Notes: a model not told the origin generated them from the letters alone. A stretch of 64,000 nucleotides of DNA from Streptomyces sp. CB00316 (GCF_001905595.1 NZ_LIXI01000001.1:744001-808000), one strand, 5' to 3'. Positions 17,908 to 25,285 are shown, counted from the stretch's first letter. Translations and numbers: made by a program.

Positions 17908-17953
17908 GGTCACCGGGGTTCCGGTGACCCTGGCCACCGGGGTTCCGGTGGCC
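17908..17953. promoter_or_regulatory. Two tandem perfect hairpins in the riboswitch leader
   Basis: Bases 17908-17929 and 17932-17953 are each a 22-base perfect inverted repeat with a 9-bp stem and GGTT-type 4-base loop. They differ at one base pair only (T-A versus C-G, both sides changed), so pairing is preserved. They lie between the riboswitch and the first ECF gene, where an expression platform would be expected. Confidence 0.6.
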
Positions 17954-17999
17954 CTGGGGCCCGTGGTCACACTGCCCCCGGCCGCTCACACTCCGCCCA

Positions 18000-18110
18000 C
18001 AGGACGTTCCGGCTGCCGTCGGGCGGACGGCCCGGACGGTTCACGGCTGGGGCCGGCGCCGGTTCGCACCGGCTTCCCCCTGTACGGGCATGATGACGAC
18101 CTGCCCACTC
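18000..18110 (-). promoter_or_regulatory. Cobalamin riboswitch
   Basis: Read on the minus strand the segment contains GGGGAAGCCGGTGCGAACC, then GGCCCCAGCCGTGAACC, then GGCAGCCGGAACGTCCTG. These match the conserved order of cobalamin aptamers: the GGGAA...CCGGTG core, the CCGCAACCGTGA-like junction and the AGCC-GGA-ACCTGCC-like 3' element. It lies about 180 bases upstream of the secreted alpha-barrel gene and should repress the ECF operon when B12 is plentiful. The recognition is by eye; the boundaries are approximate. Confidence 0.8.
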
Positions 18111-18247
18111 TACCGGGCCGTAGTGTCCCCGCCCGGGGCGGCAGACCGCCGACGTCGTCCGGAGGGAGCAGCACGCGGGGCGCCCTTCGTTTCGCGATGC
18201 CGGGAAGGGGCGGGACGGCTCACACGGCTACGTACGTGACCGGTCCT

Positions 18248-19294
18248 TCACACCGCGATGTACGTGACCGGGTCGGCGCCCGCGACAGCCTCCGCGCGCC
18301 CGAGCTTCACCAGCCGCCGCAGATGGGACTCGGCCTCCGAGACGGCGATCGACCGCGAACCGTGCGGGATCTGCTCCCAGGGCCGGTTCCACTCCATCCG
18401 CTCGGCCAGCTGCCACGGGGTGAGCGGCGTGGCGAGCAGGGCGAGCAGCCCGGTCAGCCGCTCCTCGTGGTGGTCCAGCAACTCCCGTACGCGTCCACCC
18501 GCATCGGTGAACGCGTGCTGGTGGGCGGGCAGCACCTCGGCCACCCCGAGCCGCCCGACCCGCTCCAGCGAGGCGAGGTAGTCCCCGAGGGGATCGGTGA
18601 CGGCGGTGTCGTCCGGGTCCTCGTACAGCCCGATGTGCGGGCTGATCCCGGGCAGCAGGTGATCCCCGGAGAACAGCCGCCCGTGCCCCGGCAGATTCGC
18701 CGGATGCCGCTCCTCCAGATGGAGGCAGACGTGGCCCGGGGTGTGCCCGGGGGTCCAGACGGCGCGCAGCCGCCGCCCGGCGAGGCCGAGCAGCTCGCCG
18801 GGCACGATCTCCCGGTCCGGCAGGGCGGGGCGCAGCCCGGGCAGGGTCCGCAGCCGGCCGCTGCTGCGGGCGGCGAGCAGTGGGGTGAGGTGGTCGTCGG
18901 GCGCGCCGACGGCGGCGAGCTTGCGGGCGAGGTAGTCGAGCCAGGTGCCGGGCGCGGCCTCCCGGGTGCGCCGGACGATCGCGGCGTCCGCCTCGTGCAT
19001 CGCGATCCAGGACCCGGACGCCTCGCGGACCTGGCCGGAGAGCCCGTGGTGGTCGGGGTGGTGGTGGGTGATGACGACGCCGTGGACGTCGGTGACGGCG
19101 GTGCCGAGGGCGGCGAGCCCGGCGACCAGGGTGTCCCAGGAGGCGGGGTCGTCCCAGCCGGTGTCGATGAGGACGGGGCCCCGGTCGGTGTCGACGAGGT
19201 GGACCAGGGTGTGGCCGAGGGGGTTGTCCGGGATGGGGACCTTGATGCTGTGGACGCCCCCGCCGTGGTCGGTCACCTGCGTCACCTGCGTCAT
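18248..19294 (-). CDS. Metallo-beta-lactamase-fold hydrolase
   Basis: The ATG at 19294 has GGGAAG upstream; the longer frame to 19375 would include the operator. The 348-residue protein has the zinc motif THHHPDHHGL (His77, His79, Asp81, His82), a later WTPGHTPGH and SGDHLLPG, and PAHQHAF, the usual metal ligands of glyoxalase-II-like enzymes. The C-terminal ~80 residues (LLALLATPLTPWQLAERM...SHLRRLVKLGRAE) form a small helical domain as in lactonase/thioesterase-like members. It may hydrolyse a thioester or lactone. The KstR-like palindrome in its promoter places it tentatively in steroid metabolism, but the substrate is unknown. Confidence 0.85.
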   Translation of the reverse strand: MTQVTQVTDHGGGVHSIKVPIPDNPLGHTLVHLVDTDRGPVLIDTGWDDPASWDTLVAGLAALGTAVTDVHGVVITHHHPDHHGLSGQVREASGSWIAMHEADAAIVRRTREAAPGTWLDYLARKLAAVGAPDDHLTPLLAARSSGRLRTLPGLRPALPDREIVPGELLGLAGRRLRAVWTPGHTPGHVCLHLEERHPANLPGHGRLFSGDHLLPGISPHIGLYEDPDDTAVTDPLGDYLASLERVGRLGVAEVLPAHQHAFTDAGGRVRELLDHHEERLTGLLALLATPLTPWQLAERMEWNRPWEQIPHGSRSIAVSEAESHLRRLVKLGRAEAVAGADPVTYIAV

Positions 19295-19330
19295 GGGCTT
19301 CCCATCTCTGCTCGGCGGCGTGCGCTGATC

Positions 19331-19358
19331 CCACTGTAACGAGAACTCGTTCCAGTGG
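19331..19358. promoter_or_regulatory. KstR-like operator embedded in a 28-base palindrome
   Basis: GAGAACTCGTTCCA at 19341-19354 matches TnnAACnnGTTnnA at all defined positions but the first. It sits in a near-perfect 28-base inverted repeat whose outer arms are CCACTG and CAGTGG. It is 37 bases upstream of the metallo-hydrolase ATG. Confidence 0.65.
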
Positions 19359-19439
19359 TAGCCCGGGTCTACCAACTGTTCGGCCCTGCCGGGTCCCTGC
19401 TCGGCCCCGGGTACGGTCCGCGCCGTGGACTCCTGGAAC

Positions 19440-19457
19440 AGGAACTGGTATCAGTTC
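19440..19457. promoter_or_regulatory. Weak KstR-like site before the aldehyde dehydrogenase
   Basis: AGGAACTGGTATCA (19440-19453) matches the KstR consensus apart from the first base and GTA for GTT. It overlaps the inverted repeat GAACTG-gtat-CAGTTC (19442-19457). It is about 55 bases before the dehydrogenase start. The GTACCAGTT/AACTGGTA variant is shared with the fadA5 site. Confidence 0.4.
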
Positions 19458-19509
19458 TGACGAGCAGTCAGTTGCGGTGCACGGGTTCGCTTCGCGGGAG
19501 GCAACGGCC

Positions 19510-20979
19510 ATGACGGAACGTACGGAGCTGGTGGAGCACGGAAAGCTGTTCATCGGCGGGGAGTTCACCGATCCGCTCGGCACCGACGTCATCGAAGTGA
19601 TCTCCCCGCACACCGAACAGGTCATCGGCCGCGTACCGCACGCCTCCGAGGCCGATGTGGACCGCGCGGTCGCCGCGGCCCGCCACGCCTTCGACGAGGG
19701 CCCGTGGCCCCGGATGACGCTGGACGAGCGGATCGCGGTGATCACCCGGATCAAGGACGCCTTCGCCGTACGGCACGAGGAGTTCGCGCGCCTGATCAGC
19801 GCCCAGAACGGCACCCCGTACAGCGCGAGCGTGATGGTGCAGGCGCTGGCCGCGATGATGGTGTGGGACTCGGCGATCACGGTGGCGCGTACGTTCCCGT
19901 ACGAGGAGCGGCGCGACGGAGTGTTGGGCCCCCTCCTGGTCCGCCGCGAACCGGTCGGCGTGGTGGCGGCGGTCGTCCCGTGGAACGTCCCCCAGTTCAC
20001 GGCCGCGGCCAAGCTGGCCCCCGCACTCCTGGCAGGCTGCACGGCGGTCCTGAAGGTCAGCCCCGAAACCCCCCTGGACGCCTACCTCCTGGCGGAGACG
20101 GCGGCGGAGGCGGGCCTGCCGCCCGGGGTCCTCTCCATCCTCCCGGCCGACCGGGAGGTGAGCGAATACCTGGTGGCTCACCGGGACATCGACAAGGTCT
20201 CCTTCACCGGCTCGGTCGCGGCGGGCCGCCGGGTGATGGAGGTCGCCTCCCGCAACCTGACCCACGTCACCCTCGAACTGGGCGGCAAGTCGGCGGCGGT
20301 GATCCTGCCGGACGCGGACCTGGAGGCGGCGGTCGCGGGCATCGTCCCCTTCGCCTGGATGATCAACGGCCAGGCGTGCGTGGCCCAGACGCGCATCCTG
20401 GCCCCGCGCTCCCGCTACGACGAGATGGCGGAGGCGTTCGCGGCAGCGGCAGGCGCGCTCCGCGTGGGCGACCCCCTGGACCCGACCACCGAACTGGGCC
20501 CTCTGGTGGCCCGACGCCAACAGCAACGCTCCCTGGACTACATCAGGGTGGGCCAGGAGGAAGGCGCCAAGATCCTCACGGGCGGCAACGTCCCGGCCTC
20601 CCAGGAACGCGGCTGGTACGTCGAACCGACCCTCTTCGGCTCGGTCGACAACTCCATGCGCATCGCCCGCGAGGAGATCTTCGGCCCGGTGATCTGCCTG
20701 ATCCCGTACGGCGACGTGGCCGAGGCCGTCCGCATCGCCGACGACTCCCCGTACGGCCTCAGCGGCAGCGTCTGGACGGCCGACACCGAACGCGGCATCG
20801 ACATCGCCCGCCGCGTCCGCACCGGCACGTACAGCGTGAACACCTTCAGCCTGGACATGCTCGGCCCGTTCGGCGGCTACAAGAACTCCGGCCTGGGCCG
20901 CGAGTTCGGCCCCGAGGGCTACGGCGAGTTCTTCGAGCACAAGATGATCCACCTCCCCGCCGGCCACCGGGAGGCATGA
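19510..20979 (+). CDS. NAD(P)-dependent aldehyde dehydrogenase
   Basis: ATG at 19510 follows GGGAGG. The 489-residue protein is a full-length ALDH: PWNVPQ with Asn159, the cofactor loop FTGSVAAGRRV, Glu256 in LELGGK, and nucleophile Cys290 in GQACVAQTR. The C-terminal FGGYKNSGLGREFG is also present. It oxidises an aldehyde to a carboxylate in the cytosol. The ferredoxin gene follows with overlap, and a KstR-like site precedes. A reasonable inference is oxidation of a steroid side-chain or propanal-type aldehyde, but general aldehyde detoxification is equally compatible with the sequence. Confidence 0.9.
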   Translation: MTERTELVEHGKLFIGGEFTDPLGTDVIEVISPHTEQVIGRVPHASEADVDRAVAAARHAFDEGPWPRMTLDERIAVITRIKDAFAVRHEEFARLISAQNGTPYSASVMVQALAAMMVWDSAITVARTFPYEERRDGVLGPLLVRREPVGVVAAVVPWNVPQFTAAAKLAPALLAGCTAVLKVSPETPLDAYLLAETAAEAGLPPGVLSILPADREVSEYLVAHRDIDKVSFTGSVAAGRRVMEVASRNLTHVTLELGGKSAAVILPDADLEAAVAGIVPFAWMINGQACVAQTRILAPRSRYDEMAEAFAAAAGALRVGDPLDPTTELGPLVARRQQQRSLDYIRVGQEEGAKILTGGNVPASQERGWYVEPTLFGSVDNSMRIAREEIFGPVICLIPYGDVAEAVRIADDSPYGLSGSVWTADTERGIDIARRVRTGTYSVNTFSLDMLGPFGGYKNSGLGREFGPEGYGEFFEHKMIHLPAGHREA

Positions 20980-21212
20980 TGGGAGACCGCTGGCACATCG
21001 AGGTCGACCGCTCCGTCTGCATCGGCTCCGGCATGTGCGTGAACCACGCCCCGAACGCCTTCCACCTGGACACCGCCCGCCAGTCCCACCCACGCGAGGA
21101 GGACCGCGACGCCGGCGAACAGGTCCTCGCGGCGGCGGAGGGCTGCCCGGTGGAGGCGATCACGTTGACGCTGGTGGGGTCGGGGGAGGTGGTGTTCCCG
21201 CCGGAGGAGTAG
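20979..21212 (+). CDS. Small single-cluster ferredoxin (3Fe-4S type)
   Basis: The start codon ATG at 20979 overlaps the TGA of the aldehyde dehydrogenase (TGATG), with GGGAGG 4 bases upstream; ATG at 20976 is the alternative. The 77-residue acidic protein has Cys14-IGSGM-Cys20 and a distal Cys56 followed by Pro. That pattern, lacking the middle cysteine of 4Fe-4S ferredoxins, is typical of the 3Fe-4S ferredoxins that feed actinobacterial P450s. The APNAFHLD and GCPVEAITL segments agree with the family. It probably passes electrons to a P450, and the CYP125-like enzyme 10 kb away is the obvious in-window candidate. Confidence 0.88.
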   Translation: MGDRWHIEVDRSVCIGSGMCVNHAPNAFHLDTARQSHPREEDRDAGEQVLAAAEGCPVEAITLTLVGSGEVVFPPEE

Positions 21213-21214
21213 GG

Positions 21215-21394
21215 GCTCGCGTCGCCCCAGTCCTCCACCTTGTCGGCCCAGCCATGCGCCCCGACCTTGTCGAGTTCGGCCCCCACCTTGTCGGTCGCCG
21301 CGTCGACACCCCTGCCCAGGAGCTCCTTGCCCTTGTCCAGGCCCCGCACGGTGCCGTCGACGACCTTGTCGAACGCCCCACCCAAGTCCACCAT
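21215..21394 (-). pseudogene. Truncated N-terminus of a putative T7SS-secreted/polymorphic-toxin-like protein
   Basis: From ATG 21394 the first ~58 residues (GAFDKVVDGTVRGLDKGKEL...DKVGAHGWADKVEDWGD) match the opening of the large Streptomyces proteins annotated as putative T7SS-secreted. The family normally continues for several hundred residues. Here the frame instead runs into the antisense of the ferredoxin gene and ends at 20846, with no family-like sequence. It is therefore a truncated gene left after a deletion. It is coupled to the upstream short ORF by TGATG. Confidence 0.55.
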
Positions 21395-21753
21395 CAGCGG
21401 CTCTCCCCCCAGCGAGGCTCCTCGGCCTGCGCCACGGTCTCCGGGGAGGGCTTGAGGTGCTCCTTGGCCCACGCGTCGATCTCTTCACGCTGCGCCGGGT
21501 CGGCCCCCGAGGCGTCAAACAGAGCGTCCCCCACGTCGTAGCCGGTGTCCTTCCACTGCTGCTTCACCTCGCCGTGCGCGTTGGCGGAGTTCACCACGAT
21601 CTTGAACGAGTCCTTGACGTACCGCTCCTGCTCGGCGAACGAGCCCGCCGACAACCCCAGCCGGCAGCGAGGTTGTTGCCCCGCTGAGACAGCGTCCGTG
21701 CTTCCCGCGTCCAGTGCGACTCCCGCCGGCCCGGGCAGCATCGGCACCATCAC
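21394..21753 (-). CDS. Hypothetical protein, possibly a gene fragment
   Basis: I do not recognise this 119-residue product. Its second half (SFAEQERYVKDSFKIVVNSANAHGEV...REEIDAWAKEHL) is charged and looks like a real soluble helical domain. The first ~45 residues are Pro/Gly/Ala-rich. The open frame continues upstream without stops past 21850, with cysteine-rich sequence but no convincing start codon or ribosome binding site, which suggests loss of the true N-terminus. The stop overlaps the next gene start. It sits between the truncated secreted-protein gene and DUF397, so this stretch appears to be rearranged. Confidence 0.4.
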   Translation of the reverse strand: MMVPMLPGPAGVALDAGSTDAVSAGQQPRCRLGLSAGSFAEQERYVKDSFKIVVNSANAHGEVKQQWKDTGYDVGDALFDASGADPAQREEIDAWAKEHLKPSPETVAQAEEPRWGESR

Positions 21754-21895
21754 GTCCAGTAGCCGCGCCCCGAGGATGGTCCGGTACGTCCACTCCCGCC
21801 CGCAGTTCCCGCCGCCGCTCTCCGCTGCACCGCCTGGCTGGTCATGGCAGGCCCCTGGCGGTCGGACAGCGCCGATGCCGATGCAGGGGCCGGTG

Positions 21896-22099
21896 CTACG
21901 CCAGGTCGCCGATGAACGCCTGCCAGGCGTGGTGGCCGAAGGTGAGGACGGGGCCGGTGGGGCGGGTGCTGTCGCGGACCGGGATCAGGTGGGGGAGGTT
22001 CGGGGCGACCTCGACGCACTCGTTGTTGCCGCCGCTGTGCGAGCTGGTACGCCACTGCGCGCCCGACAGGTCCGGCGTGCCGTGGTGTGCGCTGTTCAT
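21896..22099 (-). CDS. DUF397 protein
   Basis: ATG at 22099 overlaps the stop of the upstream regulator (ATGA). The 67-residue protein has the DUF397 core: LSGAQWRTSSHSGGNNECVEVA followed by IPVRDSTRPTGPVLTFGHHAWQAFI. DUF397 proteins are typically encoded next to Scr1-type XRE regulators in Streptomyces and may act as their antagonists or partners, as in the WhiJ/BldB-like systems. The pairing here is canonical. Confidence 0.92.
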   Translation of the reverse strand: MNSAHHGTPDLSGAQWRTSSHSGGNNECVEVAPNLPHLIPVRDSTRPTGPVLTFGHHAWQAFIGDLA

Positions 22100-22980
22100 G
22101 CTTGATGCTCCTTGGCCCTGCGACGGATGACAGCCCGGGACTCCGTCGGGGAGAGCGCGGACGTCCGCGCGGCATCGAACAGGTCCTGGTAGCGCGAGAC
22201 GTCCGCCTCCCGTTCCAGCCACATGGAACCGGACGGGTTGTCCGCCAGCACCACGTCGAGCGCCCCCTCCTCGGGAAAACCCAGCACTACGTATGGGCCG
22301 AACATACTCGCATGAGCCCCGCGCGAGAACGGCAGCACCTGCACCGTCACGTTCGGGTGCTCGGAACTGGCCAGCAGGTGCTGCAGCTGCGCGTTCATCA
22401 CCTGGGCACCGCCGACTTGCTGGAGAAGGACGGCTTCCGACAGTACGGCCCAGAGCTGTAGCGGGGTGTCGTCCAGGAGCCGTTCCTGTCGCGCCAGACG
22501 GACCTGGACGAACTTGTCGATCTCGTCCGCCGTCTGCCACTGGCGCGAAGCCACGGTAACGGCGCGGATGTACTCCGGAGTCTGGAGCAGTCCGGGAATC
22601 AGCTGCGCCTGGAAGGTGCGGATCGACCCAGCCATGGCTTCCAGGGCGATGTAGTCGCGGTAGGTGTCGGCGAGTACATCGCCATACTGGTTCCACCAGC
22701 CCTCCCGGCGCCTGCGGTTGGCCTTACGGGCCAAAGAGGCGAGGCGGCCCCGGATGTCGGGGTCGGAGATCTCGTACGCGTGCAGCATCGCCGTCAGATC
22801 GGGGAGTCGGACCGCCACCCGACCGTTCTCGATCCGGCTGATCTTGCCCTTGGTGCAGTCCAGGGCTTCGGCCGCTTGGCTGGTGGTCAGGCCGGCTGCC
22901 TCGCGCAACCTCCTCAGTTCGTCACCGAGTTGGCGGCCGAGAACGGTGGAGGTGTTGGCGGCGGTGCTCTTCGCGTGCAT
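22096..22980 (-). CDS. Scr1-family XRE transcriptional regulator with DUF5753 domain
   Basis: The ATG at 22980 gives 294 residues; the longer open frame to 23547 has no family-like sequence. Residues ~15-72 are an XRE helix-turn-helix (LGDELRRLREAAGLTTSQAAEALDCTKGKISRIENG). The remainder is DUF5753: EGWWNQYGDVL, YIALEAMAGSIRTFQAQLIPGLLQTPEYIRAV, and VTVQVLPFSRGAH. Such proteins regulate development or secondary metabolism in Streptomyces with DUF397 partners. The two genes overlap by 4 bases, so equimolar expression is likely. The divergent neighbour at 23174 encodes the HATPase-fold protein common at these loci. Confidence 0.93.
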   Translation of the reverse strand: MHAKSTAANTSTVLGRQLGDELRRLREAAGLTTSQAAEALDCTKGKISRIENGRVAVRLPDLTAMLHAYEISDPDIRGRLASLARKANRRRREGWWNQYGDVLADTYRDYIALEAMAGSIRTFQAQLIPGLLQTPEYIRAVTVASRQWQTADEIDKFVQVRLARQERLLDDTPLQLWAVLSEAVLLQQVGGAQVMNAQLQHLLASSEHPNVTVQVLPFSRGAHASMFGPYVVLGFPEEGALDVVLADNPSGSMWLEREADVSRYQDLFDAARTSALSPTESRAVIRRRAKEHQA

Positions 22981-23173
22981 GTGAACACCTTTAGCAAAGT
23001 AGCGGCTCTGTCGGGGCGAGGTTACTCGAAAGAGGGAAAAATGATGTGAAGGCCATCGGCAACGTTGCATTTTCGAGTGGTGCGCACCCATCCTGCTGGT
23101 GCTGGAGAGGCCCTCAGGTGAATTGGCCTCTTCCGCAAGGGATTTCAGTCGACCGCGCCACTGGAGGACCGTG

Positions 23174-23830
23174 ATGGCTGAACTGTGTGAAGTGAACTTC
23201 CGGCTGGTCCGTCGCCGCAGCAGCGTCCCCCGGGCCCGCGCCCTCCTGCGCGCCAAGCTCGGTGAGTGGCGGGCCTGCGAAGCGCCCGCCGACATGGCGG
23301 AGTTGGTGCTCTCGGAGCTCGTCACCAACGCCCTGCGGGTCGCCGTCCCCGGGGACGGGATGATCGGCGTACGCATCAGGTGCCGGGGGCGGGGCGCCTC
23401 GCTCCGGCTTGAGGTGAGTGACGCCGGTGGAGGGCGCCCCGTCGTGCGGCGGCCCGGTGAGCTGGAGACGGGCGGGCGGGGGCTGCTGCTCGTGGAGGCG
23501 CTCGCGTACCGCTGGGGCGTCGACGAGCGGTCGGCGGGGATCGGCAAGACGGTCTGGGCCGAGGTGATGGCACCCGGCGCATCGCCCGAACCTGCGTCCG
23601 TCGAGGCCGAGATCGCCGCCGCTACCGTCCGCCCCGGTCAGTCCGTACGGGTCTGGGGCGCCTGGTGCACCGTCCGGAGCGTGCGCAGCGAGCGTTACGC
23701 CTCGGGTGGACTCGCGGTCGTGATCGGCCTGGATGACGGGCCTGGCCTGCGGATGGATGCCGCGGAACCGCTCATGGTGCGGGACGGTGCGCCGCCGACC
23801 GCGGCCGGCGGCCCCGTGGTGGCGTCGTGA
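23174..23830 (+). CDS. HATPase_c (anti-sigma/RsbW-like) ATP-binding protein
   Basis: ATG at 23174 has GGAGG 8 bases upstream; GTG at 23171 is close. The 218-residue product has the GHKL ATP-binding boxes: N box ELVTNALRVAV, G1 VSDAGGGRP and G2 GGRGLLLVEAL. The C-terminal ~90 residues (VEAEIAAATVRPGQSVRVWGAWCTVRSV...) are an added beta-rich region not found in minimal RsbW proteins. It may phosphorylate or sequester a partner. Such proteins often sit divergently beside XRE/DUF397 pairs, forming part of the conservon-like regulatory modules of streptomycetes. Confidence 0.85.
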   Translation: MAELCEVNFRLVRRRSSVPRARALLRAKLGEWRACEAPADMAELVLSELVTNALRVAVPGDGMIGVRIRCRGRGASLRLEVSDAGGGRPVVRRPGELETGGRGLLLVEALAYRWGVDERSAGIGKTVWAEVMAPGASPEPASVEAEIAAATVRPGQSVRVWGAWCTVRSVRSERYASGGLAVVIGLDDGPGLRMDAAEPLMVRDGAPPTAAGGPVVAS

Positions 23831-24096
23831 GGAGTCTGTGGCGCAGGGTTCGGTGGCGTTCGGCGCGGTGTACGGAGCCCCGGTTTCGCGGCACCCTGGT
23901 CCAGCTCATCGGCGGGTGGCCGACCGTGGTCAGCCGGGCCGGTGTGCCGGTGGTGCCTGTGCCGCTGCTCGTCGCCGCCTCCGTGCGGCCCACCGTCCGG
24001 CGGGCCGGGCGCGGTTCGCTGCGGGGGCAGGTGCGTCTCCCCGCTCACTTCGATGATCCGCATCCCAGGATCGCCGCCGTCTTCGGAGTGGCGTGA
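23827..24096 (+). CDS. Phd/VapB-like antitoxin, N-terminus abnormal
   Basis: The C-terminal half, from about residue 31, reads VVSRAGVPVVPVP and ends LRGQVRLPAHFDDPHPRIAAVFGVA. That is the usual C-terminus of antitoxins that neutralise PIN toxins. The N-terminal ~24 residues are Arg/Trp-rich and unlike the expected DNA-binding start. A GTG at 23838 behind GAGGAG opens a different frame (VAQGSVAFGAVYGAPVSRHP), so a frameshift around 23880-23900 is likely. The toxin start overlaps the stop, as in true TA operons. The antitoxin may be impaired or the sequence may contain an indel. Confidence 0.5.
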   Translation: MRSLWRRVRWRSARCTEPRFRGTLVQLIGGWPTVVSRAGVPVVPVPLLVAASVRPTVRRAGRGSLRGQVRLPAHFDDPHPRIAAVFGVA

Positions 24097-24470
24097 TGCG
24101 CCTCCTCCTCGATACCCGCGTGATCGTGTGGTGGCTCGATGATGCGCCGGAGCTGTCCGAACCCGTCAAGCACCTGCTCGACACAGCGAACGCCGTGCAC
24201 ATCAGTGCCGTGTCGCCGTGGGAGATCACCCTCAAGCAGCACCTCGGCCTGATCGAAGGCCCGGGTGACCTGGCCGAACGGGTGCGCGACCTCGCGTTTC
24301 CGAGTCTGCCCGTCACCGCCGCGCACGGCGTGCGGGCCGGGAGGCTCCCGATGGTGCACGACGATCCCTTCGGCCGGATTCTCGTCGCCCAGGCGCAGGC
24401 CCATGGGCTGGTTCTCGTGACTCGTAGCCCGTGGATCTCGCAGTACGACGTCGAGGTCATGCCGGTGTGA
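24096..24470 (+). CDS. PIN-domain toxin (VapC-like ribonuclease)
   Basis: ATG at 24096 overlaps the antitoxin stop (TGATG), with GGAG 7 bases upstream. The 124-residue protein has the acidic PIN residues in LLLDTRVIVWWL (Asp6), AVSPWEITLKQ (Glu), and HDDPFGRILVAQA (Asp). The last position is VTRSPW rather than the more usual TAD/TRD, a mild deviation. PIN toxins cleave RNA in the cytoplasm when the antitoxin is degraded. The type matches the subgroup annotated as type II toxin-antitoxin VapC-like proteins in actinomycetes. Confidence 0.85.
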   Translation: MRLLLDTRVIVWWLDDAPELSEPVKHLLDTANAVHISAVSPWEITLKQHLGLIEGPGDLAERVRDLAFPSLPVTAAHGVRAGRLPMVHDDPFGRILVAQAQAHGLVLVTRSPWISQYDVEVMPV

Positions 24471-24522
24471 CGCATGCCGAGCCTGCCTGGTCGGCGCCGC
24501 ACGGGCCCCGGCCCGCCGCCAC

Positions 24523-24540
24523 CCCTCAGACGTCTGAGGG
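24523..24540. repeat. Perfect 18-base palindrome between convergent genes
   Basis: CCCTCAGACGTCTGAGGG is its own reverse complement with no loop. It lies between the PIN gene (ends 24470) and the kstR-like gene (ends 24668). A loop-free palindrome is a poor intrinsic terminator and looks more like a dimeric protein site. A weak 40-codon minus-strand frame (24526-24648) ends within it; I do not call that a gene. Confidence 0.5.
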
Positions 24541-24667
24541 AGGGGTGTGCTCGCGGTTTCGGCTGAGCGGCAGCGTCTGGCTGAGGATCATCAGGAGCAT
24601 CCCACCGAACAGCAGGGCGTTCCCGCCACTCTCTCCGGGCCTGCTCACGTTCCGTCGTACCGGGGTC

Positions 24668-25285
24668 TCAGCCCCGCCCGGGCCCCGGCTCCGCCGTCAG
24701 GTCGATGAGGCGGCAGACCGTCTCGATGTCGATCTTCACCTGGGCGATCGACGCCCGGCCCGACAGCCACGTGATCAGCGCGGAGTGCCAGGTGTGTTCG
24801 ATCACCCGGACCGCCGAGAGCTGCTCCGGCGTCGGGTGTTCCAGGCCCATCGCGTCCAGGATGACCGCCGTCGTGAGGCGCGAGACCGTGTCCACCTCCG
24901 GGCTCACGCTGCGGTCCGCGAAGGTGAGGGCGCGGACCATGGCGTCCGCCAGGTGCGGTTCGCGCTGGAGGGCGCGGAAGGCGCGCATCAGGGTCTCGGC
25001 GACCCGCTGGGCCGCGTCGTCGCCGGCCGGGGGGCGTTTGCGGAGCGTGGAGTGCATGTGCTGGAGCTGGTCCTGCATGGTGGCGACCAGCAGGTGGATC
25101 TTGGAGGGGAAGTAGCGGTAGAGGGTGCCCAGGGCGACCCCGGCCGCCTCCGCCACCTCGCGCATCTGCACCGCCTCGAACCCGCCGCGGCTGGCGAGCT
25201 GGGCGGTGGCGTGCAGGATGCGGCGGCGGCGGGCCTCCTGCCGCTCGGTCAGCGGAGGCGCTGCCGGTCTGGCGTCCGCGGTCAT
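24668..25285 (-). CDS. kstR: KstR-like TetR-family repressor of steroid catabolism
   Basis: The ATG at 25285 (MTADARPAAP) gives 205 residues, the family's usual size. Residues ~20-66 form the TetR helix-turn-helix. RILHATAQLASRGGFEAVQMREVAEAAGVALGTLYRYFPSK includes a recognition helix that closely matches mycobacterial KstR as I recall it. The C-terminal ligand domain also has KstR-like segments: REPHLADAMVRALTFADRS and TWHSALITWLSGRAS. KstR is released from DNA by a CoA thioester of a cholesterol metabolite. A perfect consensus box lies in its own promoter region, implying autoregulation, as in Mycobacterium. Confidence 0.85.
   Translation of the reverse strand: MTADARPAAPPLTERQEARRRRILHATAQLASRGGFEAVQMREVAEAAGVALGTLYRYFPSKIHLLVATMQDQLQHMHSTLRKRPPAGDDAAQRVAETLMRAFRALQREPHLADAMVRALTFADRSVSPEVDTVSRLTTAVILDAMGLEHPTPEQLSAVRVIEHTWHSALITWLSGRASIAQVKIDIETVCRLIDLTAEPGPGRG

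Noticed and set aside
19434..19447. Additional KstR box TGGAACAGGAACTG
   Set aside because: The right half is GAA where the consensus needs GTT, so only a half-site remains.
21890..24100. Possible prophage or integrated element around the XRE/DUF397/HATPase genes
   Set aside because: No integrase, att-like repeats, tRNA or phage structural genes; these modules are ordinary chromosomal regulators in Streptomyces.
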